DNA from: Phycisphaerales bacterium
Lineage (GTDB): Bacteria; Planctomycetota; Phycisphaerae; UBA1845; Fen-1342
Length of the DNA stretch: 64,000 nucleotides
Assembly: GCA_016716475.1 (NCBI GenBank)
Contig: JADJWG010000004.1
Coordinates: 186,001-250,000, forward strand
Direction of reading: 5' to 3'
The position numbers were made by a program, and so were the translations under genes. The notes under the pieces are model-generated. The model was not told the origin of the DNA. It worked only from the letters and a program-made list of their open reading frames with translations, and made no database searches. Shown piece after piece: positions 52,523 through 61,406 of this stretch (the first letter of the stretch is position 1; each line of letters begins with the position of its first letter).

Positions 52523-52612
52523 GGTTGTAACGGCCGGCCGCAGTCGGCCATTTCTCCAAGTCGGATCGCAAGGCCGGCGTGTGACCTCGTTCCCACGCCG
52601 AGTCATTCCCGC

Positions 52613-52618
52613 CATAAT
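52613..52618 (+). promoter_or_regulatory. -10-like CATAAT directly before the DppB-type start
   Basis: CATAAT lies 6 nt before ATG 52625, with no ribosome site between. It suggests a leaderless transcript. Confidence 0.4.
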
Positions 52619-52624
52619 CTCCCC

Positions 52625-53614
52625 ATGCTCCGCTTCGCGCTCCAGCGGCTCCTCGCCTTTCCACTGCTTCTACTCGCTATCTATGCTTGCGCCGTATTTC
52701 TCATCATGGCCACCCCCGGCGAGGGCCTCGAGGGTGGAGAGCGCGAGCTGCCCCCCGAGGTTCTGCAGCAGAAACGCATCGCCTTCAACTACGACCGCCT
52801 TATCACGGTGGCCGCTGCCGACGGTAGCGTGACGGCGGTCATTACCCCTGTTCCCTGGTACGAACGCTATTTCTGGCTCTGGCCGAAACGGCTCTTCTGG
52901 GATCAGGATCTCCCGGCTCACCAGTACGAGGACTGGACGGTTGTCGAGATCCTGCGGCTTGCGCTGCCGGTCTCGCTGCAACTCGGCACCCTGGCGCTGG
53001 GGCTCGCCGTTGCGCTCGGGCTGGCCGGTGGACTCGTTGCCGTCGGCTGCCGCGGCCACTGGCTCGAGCACGTCTCCGTGGGGCTGGCGCTGGTCGGAAT
53101 CTCGCTGCCGACCTTCGTGATCGGCGCCGTACTCCTCATCGTTGTCGGTGTTTGGCTCGGCGCCCTGCCGGTTGGCGGCTGGGGCTCACCCGCTCAAGCC
53201 ATCCTGCCCGCGGTTACGCTCGCCCTGCCCTACGCGGCCTACATCGCCCGCCTGACACGCGCGGCGCTGCTCGACGCGTATTCGGAGGACTACATCCGTA
53301 CGGCCCAGGCGAAGGGGCTCGCGCCGCACACCGTCCTGTTCGAACATGCCCTGCGCAACGCCCTCCTGCCCGTACTGAGCTATCTCGGACCAGCCGCCGC
53401 GGCGATCTACACCGGCTCGTTTGTCGTGGAAAAAATCTTCAGTGTGCCGGGCATGGGCACGCACGTGGTGGAGTCCATCAACAACCGCGACCAGAGTCTG
53501 ATCCTCGCGACCGTGATGATCTACGCCCTCCTGCTTGCGAGTTTCAACCTGCTTGTGGACCTGCTTTACGGGTTGGTTGATCCCCGCATCCGGGTCGGAG
53601 CACGCGCCGCATGA
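52625..53614 (+). CDS. DppB/OppB-type ABC transporter permease
   Basis: A 329-aa permease with six helices. The first is at about residues 9-28, followed by an extracytoplasmic loop of about 80 residues and the core helices with the EAA-like loop EDYIRTAQAKGLAPHTVLFEH (cut here). The C-terminal signature VPGMGTHVVESINNRDQ is typical of peptide/nickel DppB-type permeases. Its partner starts with a 4-bp ATGA overlap at 53611. No ATPase or binding-protein gene is adjacent, so the ligand (peptides, nickel or another solute) is open. Confidence 0.88.
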   Translation: MLRFALQRLLAFPLLLLAIYACAVFLIMATPGEGLEGGERELPPEVLQQKRIAFNYDRLITVAAADGSVTAVITPVPWYERYFWLWPKRLFWDQDLPAHQYEDWTVVEILRLALPVSLQLGTLALGLAVALGLAGGLVAVGCRGHWLEHVSVGLALVGISLPTFVIGAVLLIVVGVWLGALPVGGWGSPAQAILPAVTLALPYAAYIARLTRAALLDAYSEDYIRTAQAKGLAPHTVLFEHALRNALLPVLSYLGPAAAAIYTGSFVVEKIFSVPGMGTHVVESINNRDQSLILATVMIYALLLASFNLLVDLLYGLVDPRIRVGARAA

Positions 53615-54504
53615 CCCCCACGAGCGCCGTCTGGTTCCGCTTTCGCCGGCACCGCCCCGCGGTGCTGAGTCTGCTGCTGCTGGCCGCGCTGGTGGCGGTC
53701 TGCTTTGGGTTGCTGCCGTGGTCGCTGAGCGGCATGCGGGTGCAGGATCTCGCCGCGACGCGCGTCCCGCCCTCGGCCGTATACCTGCTCGGAACTGACG
53801 ACGTGGGCCGGAGTCTGCTCTGGCGCACACTTTACGGTGGGGCAATCTCGCTCGCGCTTGGGCTGCTGTCGGCGGCCATTGCGGTGTTCATCGGCACGCT
53901 CTACGGCGCAGTGGCGGGATACGTCGGAGGGCGACTCGACGAGCTGATGATGCGGCTGGTGGATGTGCTCTACGCGCTGCCGACACTGCTGTTGGTGATG
54001 CTCTTTACCGTTTCGGTCGGCGCGTGGATCGAGCACACCGGGTGGTTGGACTCCGAGATGACGCGCTTCGTGGTGCTGATCCTCGCGATCGGCGGCGTAA
54101 GCTGGTTGACCATGGCGCGCGTGATCCGCGGACAGGTGCTCTCGCTGCGCGAGCAGCCGTACATCGAGGCGGCCCGCGCGCTGGGCCTGCCGCTGCCGCG
54201 GATCATCCTGCGTCACATCCTGCCGAACCTCGTTGGTCCGATCGTGGTATTCGCCACACTCACGGTGCCGCAGGCGATTCTGCAGGAGTCGTTTTTGAGC
54301 TTTCTCGGCGTGGGTGTGCAGCCCCCGCAGGCAACCTGGGGTTCGCTTGCGGCCGATGGGGTGCGCCTGCTGAACCCGGTGCGGTTTGATTGGTGGCTGA
54401 TCGTGTTTCCCTGCGGCGCTCTTTCACTGACGCTCCTGGCCCTCAACTTCCTGGGCGACGGTCTGCGCGACGCCTTCGATGTGCGGGCGGGTCGGAATCG
54501 CTGA
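53611..54504 (+). CDS. DppC/OppC-type ABC transporter permease
   Basis: A 297-aa permease paired with the upstream DppB-type protein. After a short N-terminus and TM1 comes LLGTDDVGRSLLWR, the DppC hallmark, and the EAA loop REQPYIEAARALGLP; LSFLGVGVQPPQATWG lies near the C-terminus. Only the membrane half of a peptide-type importer is encoded here; ATPases and binding protein must come from elsewhere. Confidence 0.88.
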   Translation: MTPTSAVWFRFRRHRPAVLSLLLLAALVAVCFGLLPWSLSGMRVQDLAATRVPPSAVYLLGTDDVGRSLLWRTLYGGAISLALGLLSAAIAVFIGTLYGAVAGYVGGRLDELMMRLVDVLYALPTLLLVMLFTVSVGAWIEHTGWLDSEMTRFVVLILAIGGVSWLTMARVIRGQVLSLREQPYIEAARALGLPLPRIILRHILPNLVGPIVVFATLTVPQAILQESFLSFLGVGVQPPQATWGSLAADGVRLLNPVRFDWWLIVFPCGALSLTLLALNFLGDGLRDAFDVRAGRNR

Positions 54505-54730
54505 GGTCGATCGTCCGGCGCCGTGCCCGAAGCGCGGTGCCCTGCGGCCACAGTTCATCCACGTGCCACGCTGCGACGTCCAATAACATTCCAGCCGCGC
54601 GTTGGAAGCTGCCGATGTGGATTGACGGTGCCGTGGGTGTGCGGTACCACCCGTGTCGAGCGGCGCTACCCACCGCGTGGCCGAGGTCCGCCGCCCGCAG
54701 ATCACTCGTAGACCAGACGGAGCGCCCCAG

Positions 54731-55717
54731 ATGCCTCGCTGCTTTGCACTCGCCTGTTGCCTTGGCGCCCTGCTGTGCGCCGGCTGTGTCTTCACACGCC
54801 CGATCGCGAACGAACGCCTGCGCGAGGGCGACGCCGCACTGGCAAGCCGCAACTACGCGCTTGCCGTTGCCGAGTTTCGGGAAGCGGTCCGCCTCGATCC
54901 CACCTTTGCCGAGGGCCATTATAAACTCGGGCTCGCGCAGAAGGAGTCCGGCAACCTGGAAGAGGCCGCCTCCGCATTACAGGAGGCCGTGCGTCTCGAC
55001 CCGAATAACGCCGCACCGCTGTTCGAGTTCGGTGAAGTGCTGCGCCTGCTGCAGCGCTCCGCGCAGGCCATCCGCGCTTACGTCATGGCGTGTGAGCTGG
55101 AGCCGCGCAACTTTGACTACCGCTTCCGACTGGCCTCCGCCTACCACCAGTCCGGCGATTTCGAACAGGCCATCGCGGAGTACGAGCGGGCTCTCGGTCT
55201 GCGCCCGCAGGACGCCTTTGTCTACAGCAACCTTGGAGCCGCCCTGGCCGCGCTTGGCCGCGACTACGAAGCCATTCGCGCCTACAAGCAATCGCTGGAG
55301 GCCGATGAGGCGCAACCCATTGTCCTCGTCAACCTCGCGACCGTGTATCTCAATCAGGAGCGGTGGGATACGGCCCGGCGCACGCTCGAAGCCGCGATCG
55401 AGCGCCACCCTGACCTTTCCCCGGCACACGAGCGCATGGGCTACACGCTCTGGCGCATGCAGGATCTCCTGTCCGCCGCCGCGAGCTACCGTCGCGCCAT
55501 TCAGCTCGATCCGCGTAACTCCGCCGCCCGCGCCGGCTACGGCGTGGTCCTGATGACGCAGTACCTCGACGATCCGTCCAACGTCTCCCTGCGTGATGAA
55601 GCGGTGGAGTCCTGGCACCGCAGTCTGGAGCTCGATCCGAACCAGCCCAAGCTGCGCGAACTTGTCGAGAAGTACCGCCCCAAAGCCGAGCGCCCACCGC
55701 TCCAGTTCGAGAATTGA
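54731..55717 (+). CDS. TPR-repeat lipoprotein
   Basis: A 328-aa lipoprotein. ATG 54731 begins a short signal ending in the lipobox LLCAGC (residue 19). The rest is a chain of about eight TPR units, such as YALAVAEFREAVRLDPTFAE and EQAIAEYERALGLRPQD, with a consistent LDP turn. TPR arrays are scaffolds; related lipoproteins (PilF/PilW, NlpI) act in pilus or envelope assembly, so an envelope role is plausible. GGAG is about 11 nt before the start. Confidence 0.8.
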   Translation: MPRCFALACCLGALLCAGCVFTRPIANERLREGDAALASRNYALAVAEFREAVRLDPTFAEGHYKLGLAQKESGNLEEAASALQEAVRLDPNNAAPLFEFGEVLRLLQRSAQAIRAYVMACELEPRNFDYRFRLASAYHQSGDFEQAIAEYERALGLRPQDAFVYSNLGAALAALGRDYEAIRAYKQSLEADEAQPIVLVNLATVYLNQERWDTARRTLEAAIERHPDLSPAHERMGYTLWRMQDLLSAAASYRRAIQLDPRNSAARAGYGVVLMTQYLDDPSNVSLRDEAVESWHRSLELDPNQPKLRELVEKYRPKAERPPLQFEN

Positions 55718-55847
55718 GTGTCCCGGGCCGTTCTGCGCGGGCGACGCGCCGAAGGGCCGCCCGGCGGCAGCGCCTGACGTTTCGCGCTCCGCTTGGTCTG
55801 TTATGCTGTAAGGGTTGCTGCAACCTCGACCCACGGATGGGCGTATC

Positions 55848-56015
55848 ATGTTCCGGTGGCGGGATGCCACACGCGCGCTGCCCCGTGTGCTTTGGCTGCT
55901 CCTCGCGGTCGCCGCCCTGGCCCTCGCGGGCTGGGTGCATGCCTGTGCCTGCACCGGCGGATTGCCCGAGTGGCGCTCCGTCGGCCATCCCACCGTCACG
56001 GATGACTTCCCATGA
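55848..56015 (+). CDS. Small membrane protein of 55 aa, function unknown
   Basis: A 55-aa protein with a basic N-terminus, one strong hydrophobic helix (VLWLLLAVAALALAGWVHA) and a short extracytoplasmic tail with a CAC pair. Its stop overlaps the start of the DUF4230 gene as ATGA, which argues that it is really translated and coupled to that gene. TATGCT about 35-40 nt upstream may be its -10. No family recognised. Confidence 0.55.
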   Translation: MFRWRDATRALPRVLWLLLAVAALALAGWVHACACTGGLPEWRSVGHPTVTDDFP

Positions 56016-56626
56016 CCTCCGCTCCCGCGACACCTGCGCTGCGCGTCCCAGGACTCATTGCCTGGCCGCTGATCCTGGCCGGTCTTGGCACGATCCTGTG
56101 GATGACCTACCAGTACGGCGCCGCGCACGCGCCGCGCTCCGCCTTTGCCAGTGTCTCCGCCGCGCCCCGCATCGAGGATGTCCGGGCGCTGGCGCGGCTG
56201 GCTGTGCTGCGGATTCGCGTCGCGGATGTGATCGAGGGCACCACGCGCGGCGGCCGGGCCGCGGTGATTGTGAAAGGGGACGGCGACATTTCCGTGGACA
56301 TGGACTCGATCGCGATCGAAGCCGTCGACACCGCTGCGCGCACTGCGACGCTCCGCCTGCCGCGTCCGCGGCCGGACCGCCCACGTGTCGACCACGATGC
56401 GACTCGGATCTTCGAGTTGCGCAAGACGGGGCTCGCGAGTTTGAATCCGTTCGCAGACCCCCGCGTCGACCTGCTCCATGACGCCATGCGGGCCGCCCAG
56501 GCCCAGATCAGCGCGCTGCTCGACGATCCGGATCTGGTCAGTCGCGCACAACAACAGGCCGAAGCGGTCCTCACCGCCTTCTACGGGCAACTCGGCTGGA
56601 ACGTCACCATTGAGTGGCGGCCGTAG
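56012..56626 (+). CDS. DUF4230-domain membrane protein
   Basis: A 204-aa protein with a single N-terminal helix (about residues 15-33) and an extracytoplasmic DUF4230-like domain: LARLAVLRIRVADVIEG, then a GDGDISVDMD beta turn, and a C-terminal helix ending TAFYGQLGWNVTIEW. Function unknown. It overlaps the small membrane-protein gene by 4 bp, so the two may form one complex. Confidence 0.7.
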   Translation: MTSAPATPALRVPGLIAWPLILAGLGTILWMTYQYGAAHAPRSAFASVSAAPRIEDVRALARLAVLRIRVADVIEGTTRGGRAAVIVKGDGDISVDMDSIAIEAVDTAARTATLRLPRPRPDRPRVDHDATRIFELRKTGLASLNPFADPRVDLLHDAMRAAQAQISALLDDPDLVSRAQQQAEAVLTAFYGQLGWNVTIEWRP

Positions 56627-56683
56627 GTCGGTTTCAACGGCCTGCTTCCTCTGCCCCCATGGGCGTCCACCGACGCGTCGGCC

Positions 56684-57595
56684 TCAGTGCACGGCCGGGA
56701 TCCCACCAGCCGCGCTCCACACCGCCTCGGACGACTCTGCCGCGGTCAGCAGCGCCCAGCGTAGCCGGAGCAGCAACAGCAGGGTCAGGATGCCGAACAC
56801 GAGCATGCCGATTCCAGCCGGTATTATCAGGAACATCACACCCGTCACGGGTCCGAGGCCCGGGCCGGCCCCGGTTGCGCCGCTCAGTGCCAAGTTGACG
56901 ACGGTGAGGATGCCGCCGAGCAACATGATCCCCAGGCAGACCACGAAGCCCCATTTCAGGAACCGTGCCCGGCCGGCCAGCTTCGGATCCGGCACGCGTC
57001 GCAGCAAATACTCGTAGTAAGTGAACTTCGCGAATTCACCCACCAGGCCGATGAGAGTCGCGATGACGCCGAGCACGGCGAACACGATCAAGACCGCACC
57101 CGGCGGGGAAAGCTGCTCGGTGGCGAGCGTGAGCACCTGTGCACCGATTCCGACCAGCAATGCGAAGCGGATCACCTTGCGCGCCGTTATCGTTGGATCC
57201 TCTCCGAGGCCGCTGGGGTCCGGCTCCGTCATGAGCCAAACACCGTAGAAACTGACGAGCCCCAAACCGATCGAGAGGGCTTGCTGCAAGCCCTCAGTAG
57301 CCAGCAGCGTCCCGCCCAGGCAGCCGAGCAGTACTGACGCCAGGATCATCCATAGGATGATCGTGATTCCCCGGGCGACCGTGCGGATCCAATTCGGGTC
57401 GGCATATCTCAGCAGATCCCCGAGGGTCGACAAGCCCACGGCCGTGCCACACTCGGGGCAGCGGCCCTCCGGCGAGAGACCGCGGAGGTTGTAGGAGCAC
57501 TTCCGGCAGGGCAGATCCTCTGCCAGCATCCCATGCTCGTCGAGCCGCAGACGTGCGGCATCCTCCAGCCGCAGGGCCGGGTCCGGAATGAACAT
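56684..57595 (-). CDS. Zinc-ribbon membrane protein, planctomycete type
   Basis: A 303-aa protein. The N-terminus has the zinc ribbon CRKCSYNL...CPECGTAVG (about residues 32-58), followed by about seven hydrophobic helices. The same ribbon occurs in the 12763 protein. Such proteins are numerous in planctomycetes and have no known role. GGGAGG lies before the ATG at 57595. It is unrelated in position to the DUF4230 gene, which ends 57 bp away on the opposite strand. Confidence 0.7.
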   Translation of the reverse strand: MFIPDPALRLEDAARLRLDEHGMLAEDLPCRKCSYNLRGLSPEGRCPECGTAVGLSTLGDLLRYADPNWIRTVARGITIILWMILASVLLGCLGGTLLATEGLQQALSIGLGLVSFYGVWLMTEPDPSGLGEDPTITARKVIRFALLVGIGAQVLTLATEQLSPPGAVLIVFAVLGVIATLIGLVGEFAKFTYYEYLLRRVPDPKLAGRARFLKWGFVVCLGIMLLGGILTVVNLALSGATGAGPGLGPVTGVMFLIIPAGIGMLVFGILTLLLLLRLRWALLTAAESSEAVWSAAGGIPAVH

Positions 57596-57921
57596 TACGT
57601 GATCCTCCCGTAAACTGCTGGCCTACCGACATGGCGGTACACGGCGCCGCTGCCGCAACCCCACATCGGCAGGGTAACGCCGCCGCGCGGTCACCCGCAA
57701 GGCAAAACGGTCAAACCCGTCTCTTTGTCCCCACTTCCGACCCTAGGCCCAGCCGGTGGAGGCACCGGCGGCCTCCCCACACAGAACGCCCCCGCGGGCG
57801 CCGCGGCGTTGGGCTGGTGCACTGCACCCCGACTGTCAGATGGGGTACCGGACGCACCTATCAACACCCCCCCGCTGCACTTCGTCACAGGCCGGTGCGG
57901 TGCTCCGGCTATGTCGCGTGC
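57596..57921. other. Intergenic region, no gene seen
   Basis: 326 bp between the start of the zinc-ribbon gene (minus) and the end of the HAF-repeat gene (minus). A frame of 145 codons on the plus strand starting at 57725 runs into the HAF gene and is its shadow. GGAGGCACC near 57757 and a GGCC-rich stretch are the only visible structure. Confidence 0.5.
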
Positions 57922-59541
57922 CTACCGTTTCCGATTTCCCAACCGCATCCAACCCAGTCCGACCAGCATCACCGGCAGGAACGTCAGCGCACCAGCGCCG
58001 CACAACCCGAACGCCGGTGCGACCGGTCCCCCGCCGCCGTCTCCAGTCCCACCCGTGCCACCTGTCGTCGGCGGCCCGAAATCCGTCTGGCTCGAGAACA
58101 GGGGGGCCGTGGCGCCGCCGGGTGTCACCGGCCGTGGCGACTCGCCGTCGGGGACATTCTGATTGGGGTCGAACACGCTGGGATCGACCAGCACCGGGCT
58201 CAGCAGGAACGCTCGCGTCGCCACGCCGTTCGAGCCCTTGATCGCACCCCATCCCACGATGACGCCGTCGGCGTTGATATCGCGCGCCTCCGTCAAGGTG
58301 ATGGTCGGCGTGACGGAATTGCCATTCTCATCCAACAGGTACAACAGCGTATTGAGATCCTGCATCTGGCCATTGCGGTACACGAATGCGCGCCGTTCGC
58401 TGCGATCGTTCTCGGCCCAGCCCACGATGTCGCCGCTGTCGTTGACACCCGACGCTGAGCTCGATCCGCGATTGGGGTCGGTACGCAGCGTGCCGAGGTC
58501 CATCATCGTGCCGGCTGACCAGCGAAAGGCCCGCGTGACCCGCTCCCCGCTGGCGGACCGGAAATCCGACTCTCCCACGACCAGGCCGTTGTTATTGACG
58601 TCGCGGCCCCAACTGTTCGTTCCGCCCAGGGTGCCCAGGTCGAGCATCAGCACATTGACGCCGTTGCCGCCGTTCGCGATCGACTGTTCGAACGACGTGT
58701 TCCCATTCGCATCCATGAACCAGGTGTCGCCCACGCCGTCGTTGTCCGTATCCAGCGGCATCAGCAGGTAGGCGTGGTACGCCACCGTGCCGTCGGCCTT
58801 GGTCACGTAGGCGTAGCCGGTCACGTAACCGAGATCGTTCACTGCGTGCGCGCTGCTCACGGGGTCCGCGGCCGAAGACATGATCCCGAGGTCAATCATG
58901 AGGTCGTTCACGAAGTCCTGGTTCGCATCGATGCTGAAGCGCCCGCCCTGGGGCCGTACGAGGAATGCATGGATGACGCCGTCCGTCCGGTCCGCCCAAC
59001 CCACGATGTGGTTCTTGTTGCTGATCCCGGTGGCCACGCTGTCGTGCGCGATGCAGGGATGTCCGAGCGTCAGCAGGTTCGTCAGCGCATCACCGGGATA
59101 GGGCGTCGCCAGGTCCGTCAGCACGGCCGGCCGCGCGACGAACGCGTGCGTCGCGAGCACGTCACTCGGGTCGCAGTCCACCATGGTCCAAGCCGTACCG
59201 ACGATCTGGCCACCGTTCGAGATCGCATAACCCTCGCTGCGGTCCTGGTCGAAGATCGGGTGCTTCAACTCGAAATGCACCAGTCCGTGCAGGTCAGTCG
59301 TGACCCGGTTGTGCCAATGCGCGGAATGCCGCGTCTGTCCGACCGCCATCCAGCCGATCACCTGCCCGATATCGTTGACCGCATAGGCGCGGCTCTCGCC
59401 GCCATCCTTAGCGGGCAGTTCGATCAGTTGGAAACGTTCCACCAGGACGCCGTTCTGTGCCCAGCCGCTGCCGACGCACGTGCCGGCCAGGAACGCTGCC
59501 ACCACCAGGTTCGCTTTGCGCATCAAATTCTGCTTATACAT
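57922..59541 (-). CDS. Secreted HAF-repeat protein with a C-terminal sorting tail
   Basis: A 539-aa exported protein. The signal peptide is at about 1-28. The body is made of HAF-type repeats (AYAVNDIGQVIGW, AVNDLGYVTGYAY, LDLGTLGGTNSWGRDVNNNG and so on), each giving a beta unit with an N-x-x-G-x-V-V/I-G core. Near the C-terminus a Gly/Pro linker leads to FGLCGAGALTF, a hydrophobic helix and the tail RLGNRKR: a motif, helix and basic tail, as in PEP-CTERM-like or MYXO-CTERM-like sorting. The start MYKQNLMRKAN is preceded by GAGACGAAGCG. Function unknown; probably surface-displayed. Confidence 0.75.
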   Translation of the reverse strand: MYKQNLMRKANLVVAAFLAGTCVGSGWAQNGVLVERFQLIELPAKDGGESRAYAVNDIGQVIGWMAVGQTRHSAHWHNRVTTDLHGLVHFELKHPIFDQDRSEGYAISNGGQIVGTAWTMVDCDPSDVLATHAFVARPAVLTDLATPYPGDALTNLLTLGHPCIAHDSVATGISNKNHIVGWADRTDGVIHAFLVRPQGGRFSIDANQDFVNDLMIDLGIMSSAADPVSSAHAVNDLGYVTGYAYVTKADGTVAYHAYLLMPLDTDNDGVGDTWFMDANGNTSFEQSIANGGNGVNVLMLDLGTLGGTNSWGRDVNNNGLVVGESDFRSASGERVTRAFRWSAGTMMDLGTLRTDPNRGSSSASGVNDSGDIVGWAENDRSERRAFVYRNGQMQDLNTLLYLLDENGNSVTPTITLTEARDINADGVIVGWGAIKGSNGVATRAFLLSPVLVDPSVFDPNQNVPDGESPRPVTPGGATAPLFSSQTDFGPPTTGGTGGTGDGGGGPVAPAFGLCGAGALTFLPVMLVGLGWMRLGNRKR

Positions 59542-59654
59542 CGCTTCGTCTCCGGACCCCCACAGGGGTCGCGTTCTCGCGGACCGCGACCGGCCGAGCC
59601 GGCACGACCGCGGCGCGCCCGCCGTAACGGACGCCTGCTCCACACCCCGCGCCC

Positions 59655-61199
59655 CTACGGCGTCGAAATCAGCTCGTTGCGCACCCAGGACACGCGGTTC
59701 GCATTCGCCGCCGGAGCGTCGATTACCACGACGAGATCGACGTCGCCGTCGCCATCGAGATCGCCGTAGCCGAGGAAACCGACGTCACCCGCGGGTTGGA
59801 AATCCATGATCACGTAGCCGGTCCACTCGTGCAGTGGGGTTGGACCCGGCTTGAAATAGCGCAAGGCGCCATTCGTGCCGCCGACCACCAGCTCGCGTTG
59901 TCCGTCGTTGTCCACGTCGATGCCCTTCACGGTGCGCGGCTCGAAGCTCTGAAAATTCACGATCGGAACCGTGAACCAGTCATAGCCACGGTCGAGGACC
60001 GATTCGGGCTGCACAAAGAGCACGAGCTGCATCTGGTCCGGGCTGGTCGCCACCACGTCCACGCGGCCATCACCGGTGATATCCAGCACGTCGATCGTGA
60101 AGGCCCCGCGCACACTGCCGATGCGGCGCTGCGTCCACGGCAACCCGACATCGATCGGTCCCGGACGACCCGGGTTCTCGAACCAGGCCACCTGCACGTT
60201 GCGGTCGTCCACGGCCGTCGAAACCAGATCGAGGTCGCCGTCACCGTCCACGTCGTAGGCGTAAAGGTGCCGCGCCCCTTCGCGATCGAGCACGTTATGG
60301 CGCTCGTGCTGTCCAACGACGATCGAGGCCCAGCCCCGGCCGTCCACCGCCCGCCCCGGGTTCAGCAGCACCTGGATCGAGCCGGCCACAATTTCGACGG
60401 GTTCCAGGTTCAGGTCGGGCCGCGGTTCCAGACTCACGCGCAGCCGGCGCGATGCGGCGATGTCGTTGTTGCCGTTGTTGCTGAAATCGCCGATCACCAC
60501 GCTTGTGTAGCCCTGTTCGACGGTCACAAGGTAGTTGTTCACATCCGCCGCCGGTCCGATCGCCTGCTTGATCAGCACTTGCAGCTCGTCCTCGGAGATC
60601 ATCTCCGTGGTGTTGTCGAGCAGTTCGAGTTCTGGTGTGGCCGCACCCCACTCACTCAGCACGTGCGTGCGGTCTGAGAGTGAGGGGTGGCGGAGATAGA
60701 CGATGCCGTCGCGGGTTGCTGCAACGATGTCGAGGTTTCCGTCGCCGTCGATGTCACCAACGGCGATGTCCTGGAGGTTCGCCCACGAGTTCCCGCCACC
60801 GTCCAGTGTCAGACTTTGGAACTGCACCGTCCCCGGCGGGCCATAGCTCAGCAAGATCTGGATCACGCCGGATTTGTCATTGTTGTAGGCGACCACCGGA
60901 TCGACCTTGCCGTCGCCGTTGAAGTCCACCAGCACCGGCGTGCGCTGCATGTCCGCGGGTCGGTACGTGGTCGTCGAAACCACCCGCCCCTGCGTGAACG
61001 TCCGCGACTGGATCAGTACCTCGCTGAAGGTCCCGTCGCGATTGCGCGCAAACACACTGCCGGCGACGCGGCTGTCCCCGCCGCCACAGTTGCCATCGAT
61101 CAGGCACCAGCGGTAGTCCGGCGCGCAGCCGGTACTCAGCAGGGTGAGGGCCCCCAGGCCTGCCAGCGCGCAGGCCACGGTGTTACGGCGATTCGGCAT
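59655..61199 (-). CDS. FG-GAP/VCBS-repeat lipoprotein
   Basis: A 514-aa lipoprotein. The lipobox LLSTGC ends at about residue 25. At least six Ca-binding-like repeats with D-x-D/N-G-D-G-x-x-D cores follow (DFNGDGKVDPVVAY, DIDGDGNLDIVAA, DVDGDGDLDLVS, DITGDGRVDVVA, DVDNDGQRELVV, DLDGDGDVDLVV), the pattern of an FG-GAP beta-propeller. Such propellers bind surfaces or other proteins. GAGGAG is 8 nt before the ATG. It sits between the HAF protein and the GT9 gene, all on the minus strand. Confidence 0.8.
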   Translation of the reverse strand: MPNRRNTVACALAGLGALTLLSTGCAPDYRWCLIDGNCGGGDSRVAGSVFARNRDGTFSEVLIQSRTFTQGRVVSTTTYRPADMQRTPVLVDFNGDGKVDPVVAYNNDKSGVIQILLSYGPPGTVQFQSLTLDGGGNSWANLQDIAVGDIDGDGNLDIVAATRDGIVYLRHPSLSDRTHVLSEWGAATPELELLDNTTEMISEDELQVLIKQAIGPAADVNNYLVTVEQGYTSVVIGDFSNNGNNDIAASRRLRVSLEPRPDLNLEPVEIVAGSIQVLLNPGRAVDGRGWASIVVGQHERHNVLDREGARHLYAYDVDGDGDLDLVSTAVDDRNVQVAWFENPGRPGPIDVGLPWTQRRIGSVRGAFTIDVLDITGDGRVDVVATSPDQMQLVLFVQPESVLDRGYDWFTVPIVNFQSFEPRTVKGIDVDNDGQRELVVGGTNGALRYFKPGPTPLHEWTGYVIMDFQPAGDVGFLGYGDLDGDGDVDLVVVIDAPAANANRVSWVRNELISTP

Positions 61200-61406
61200 G
61201 GCAAGAACTCCTCACGGTCGCCGCTGGAGAGCGCGACCCGCGAACCACATCCTTCGCTTATCGGGTCGGCTCAATGGGGGGTGCGCTTGACTTTCGCAGC
61301 CCCTCCGCGACTGAATCCCGCGGCGCTGCGGGGGAGGCCGGCGCGCCGCGCGGCGCACGCGATCCGTACTGTCAAAGTGTGCAATTCGGGCAAGTTGGGA
61401 GGGAAC

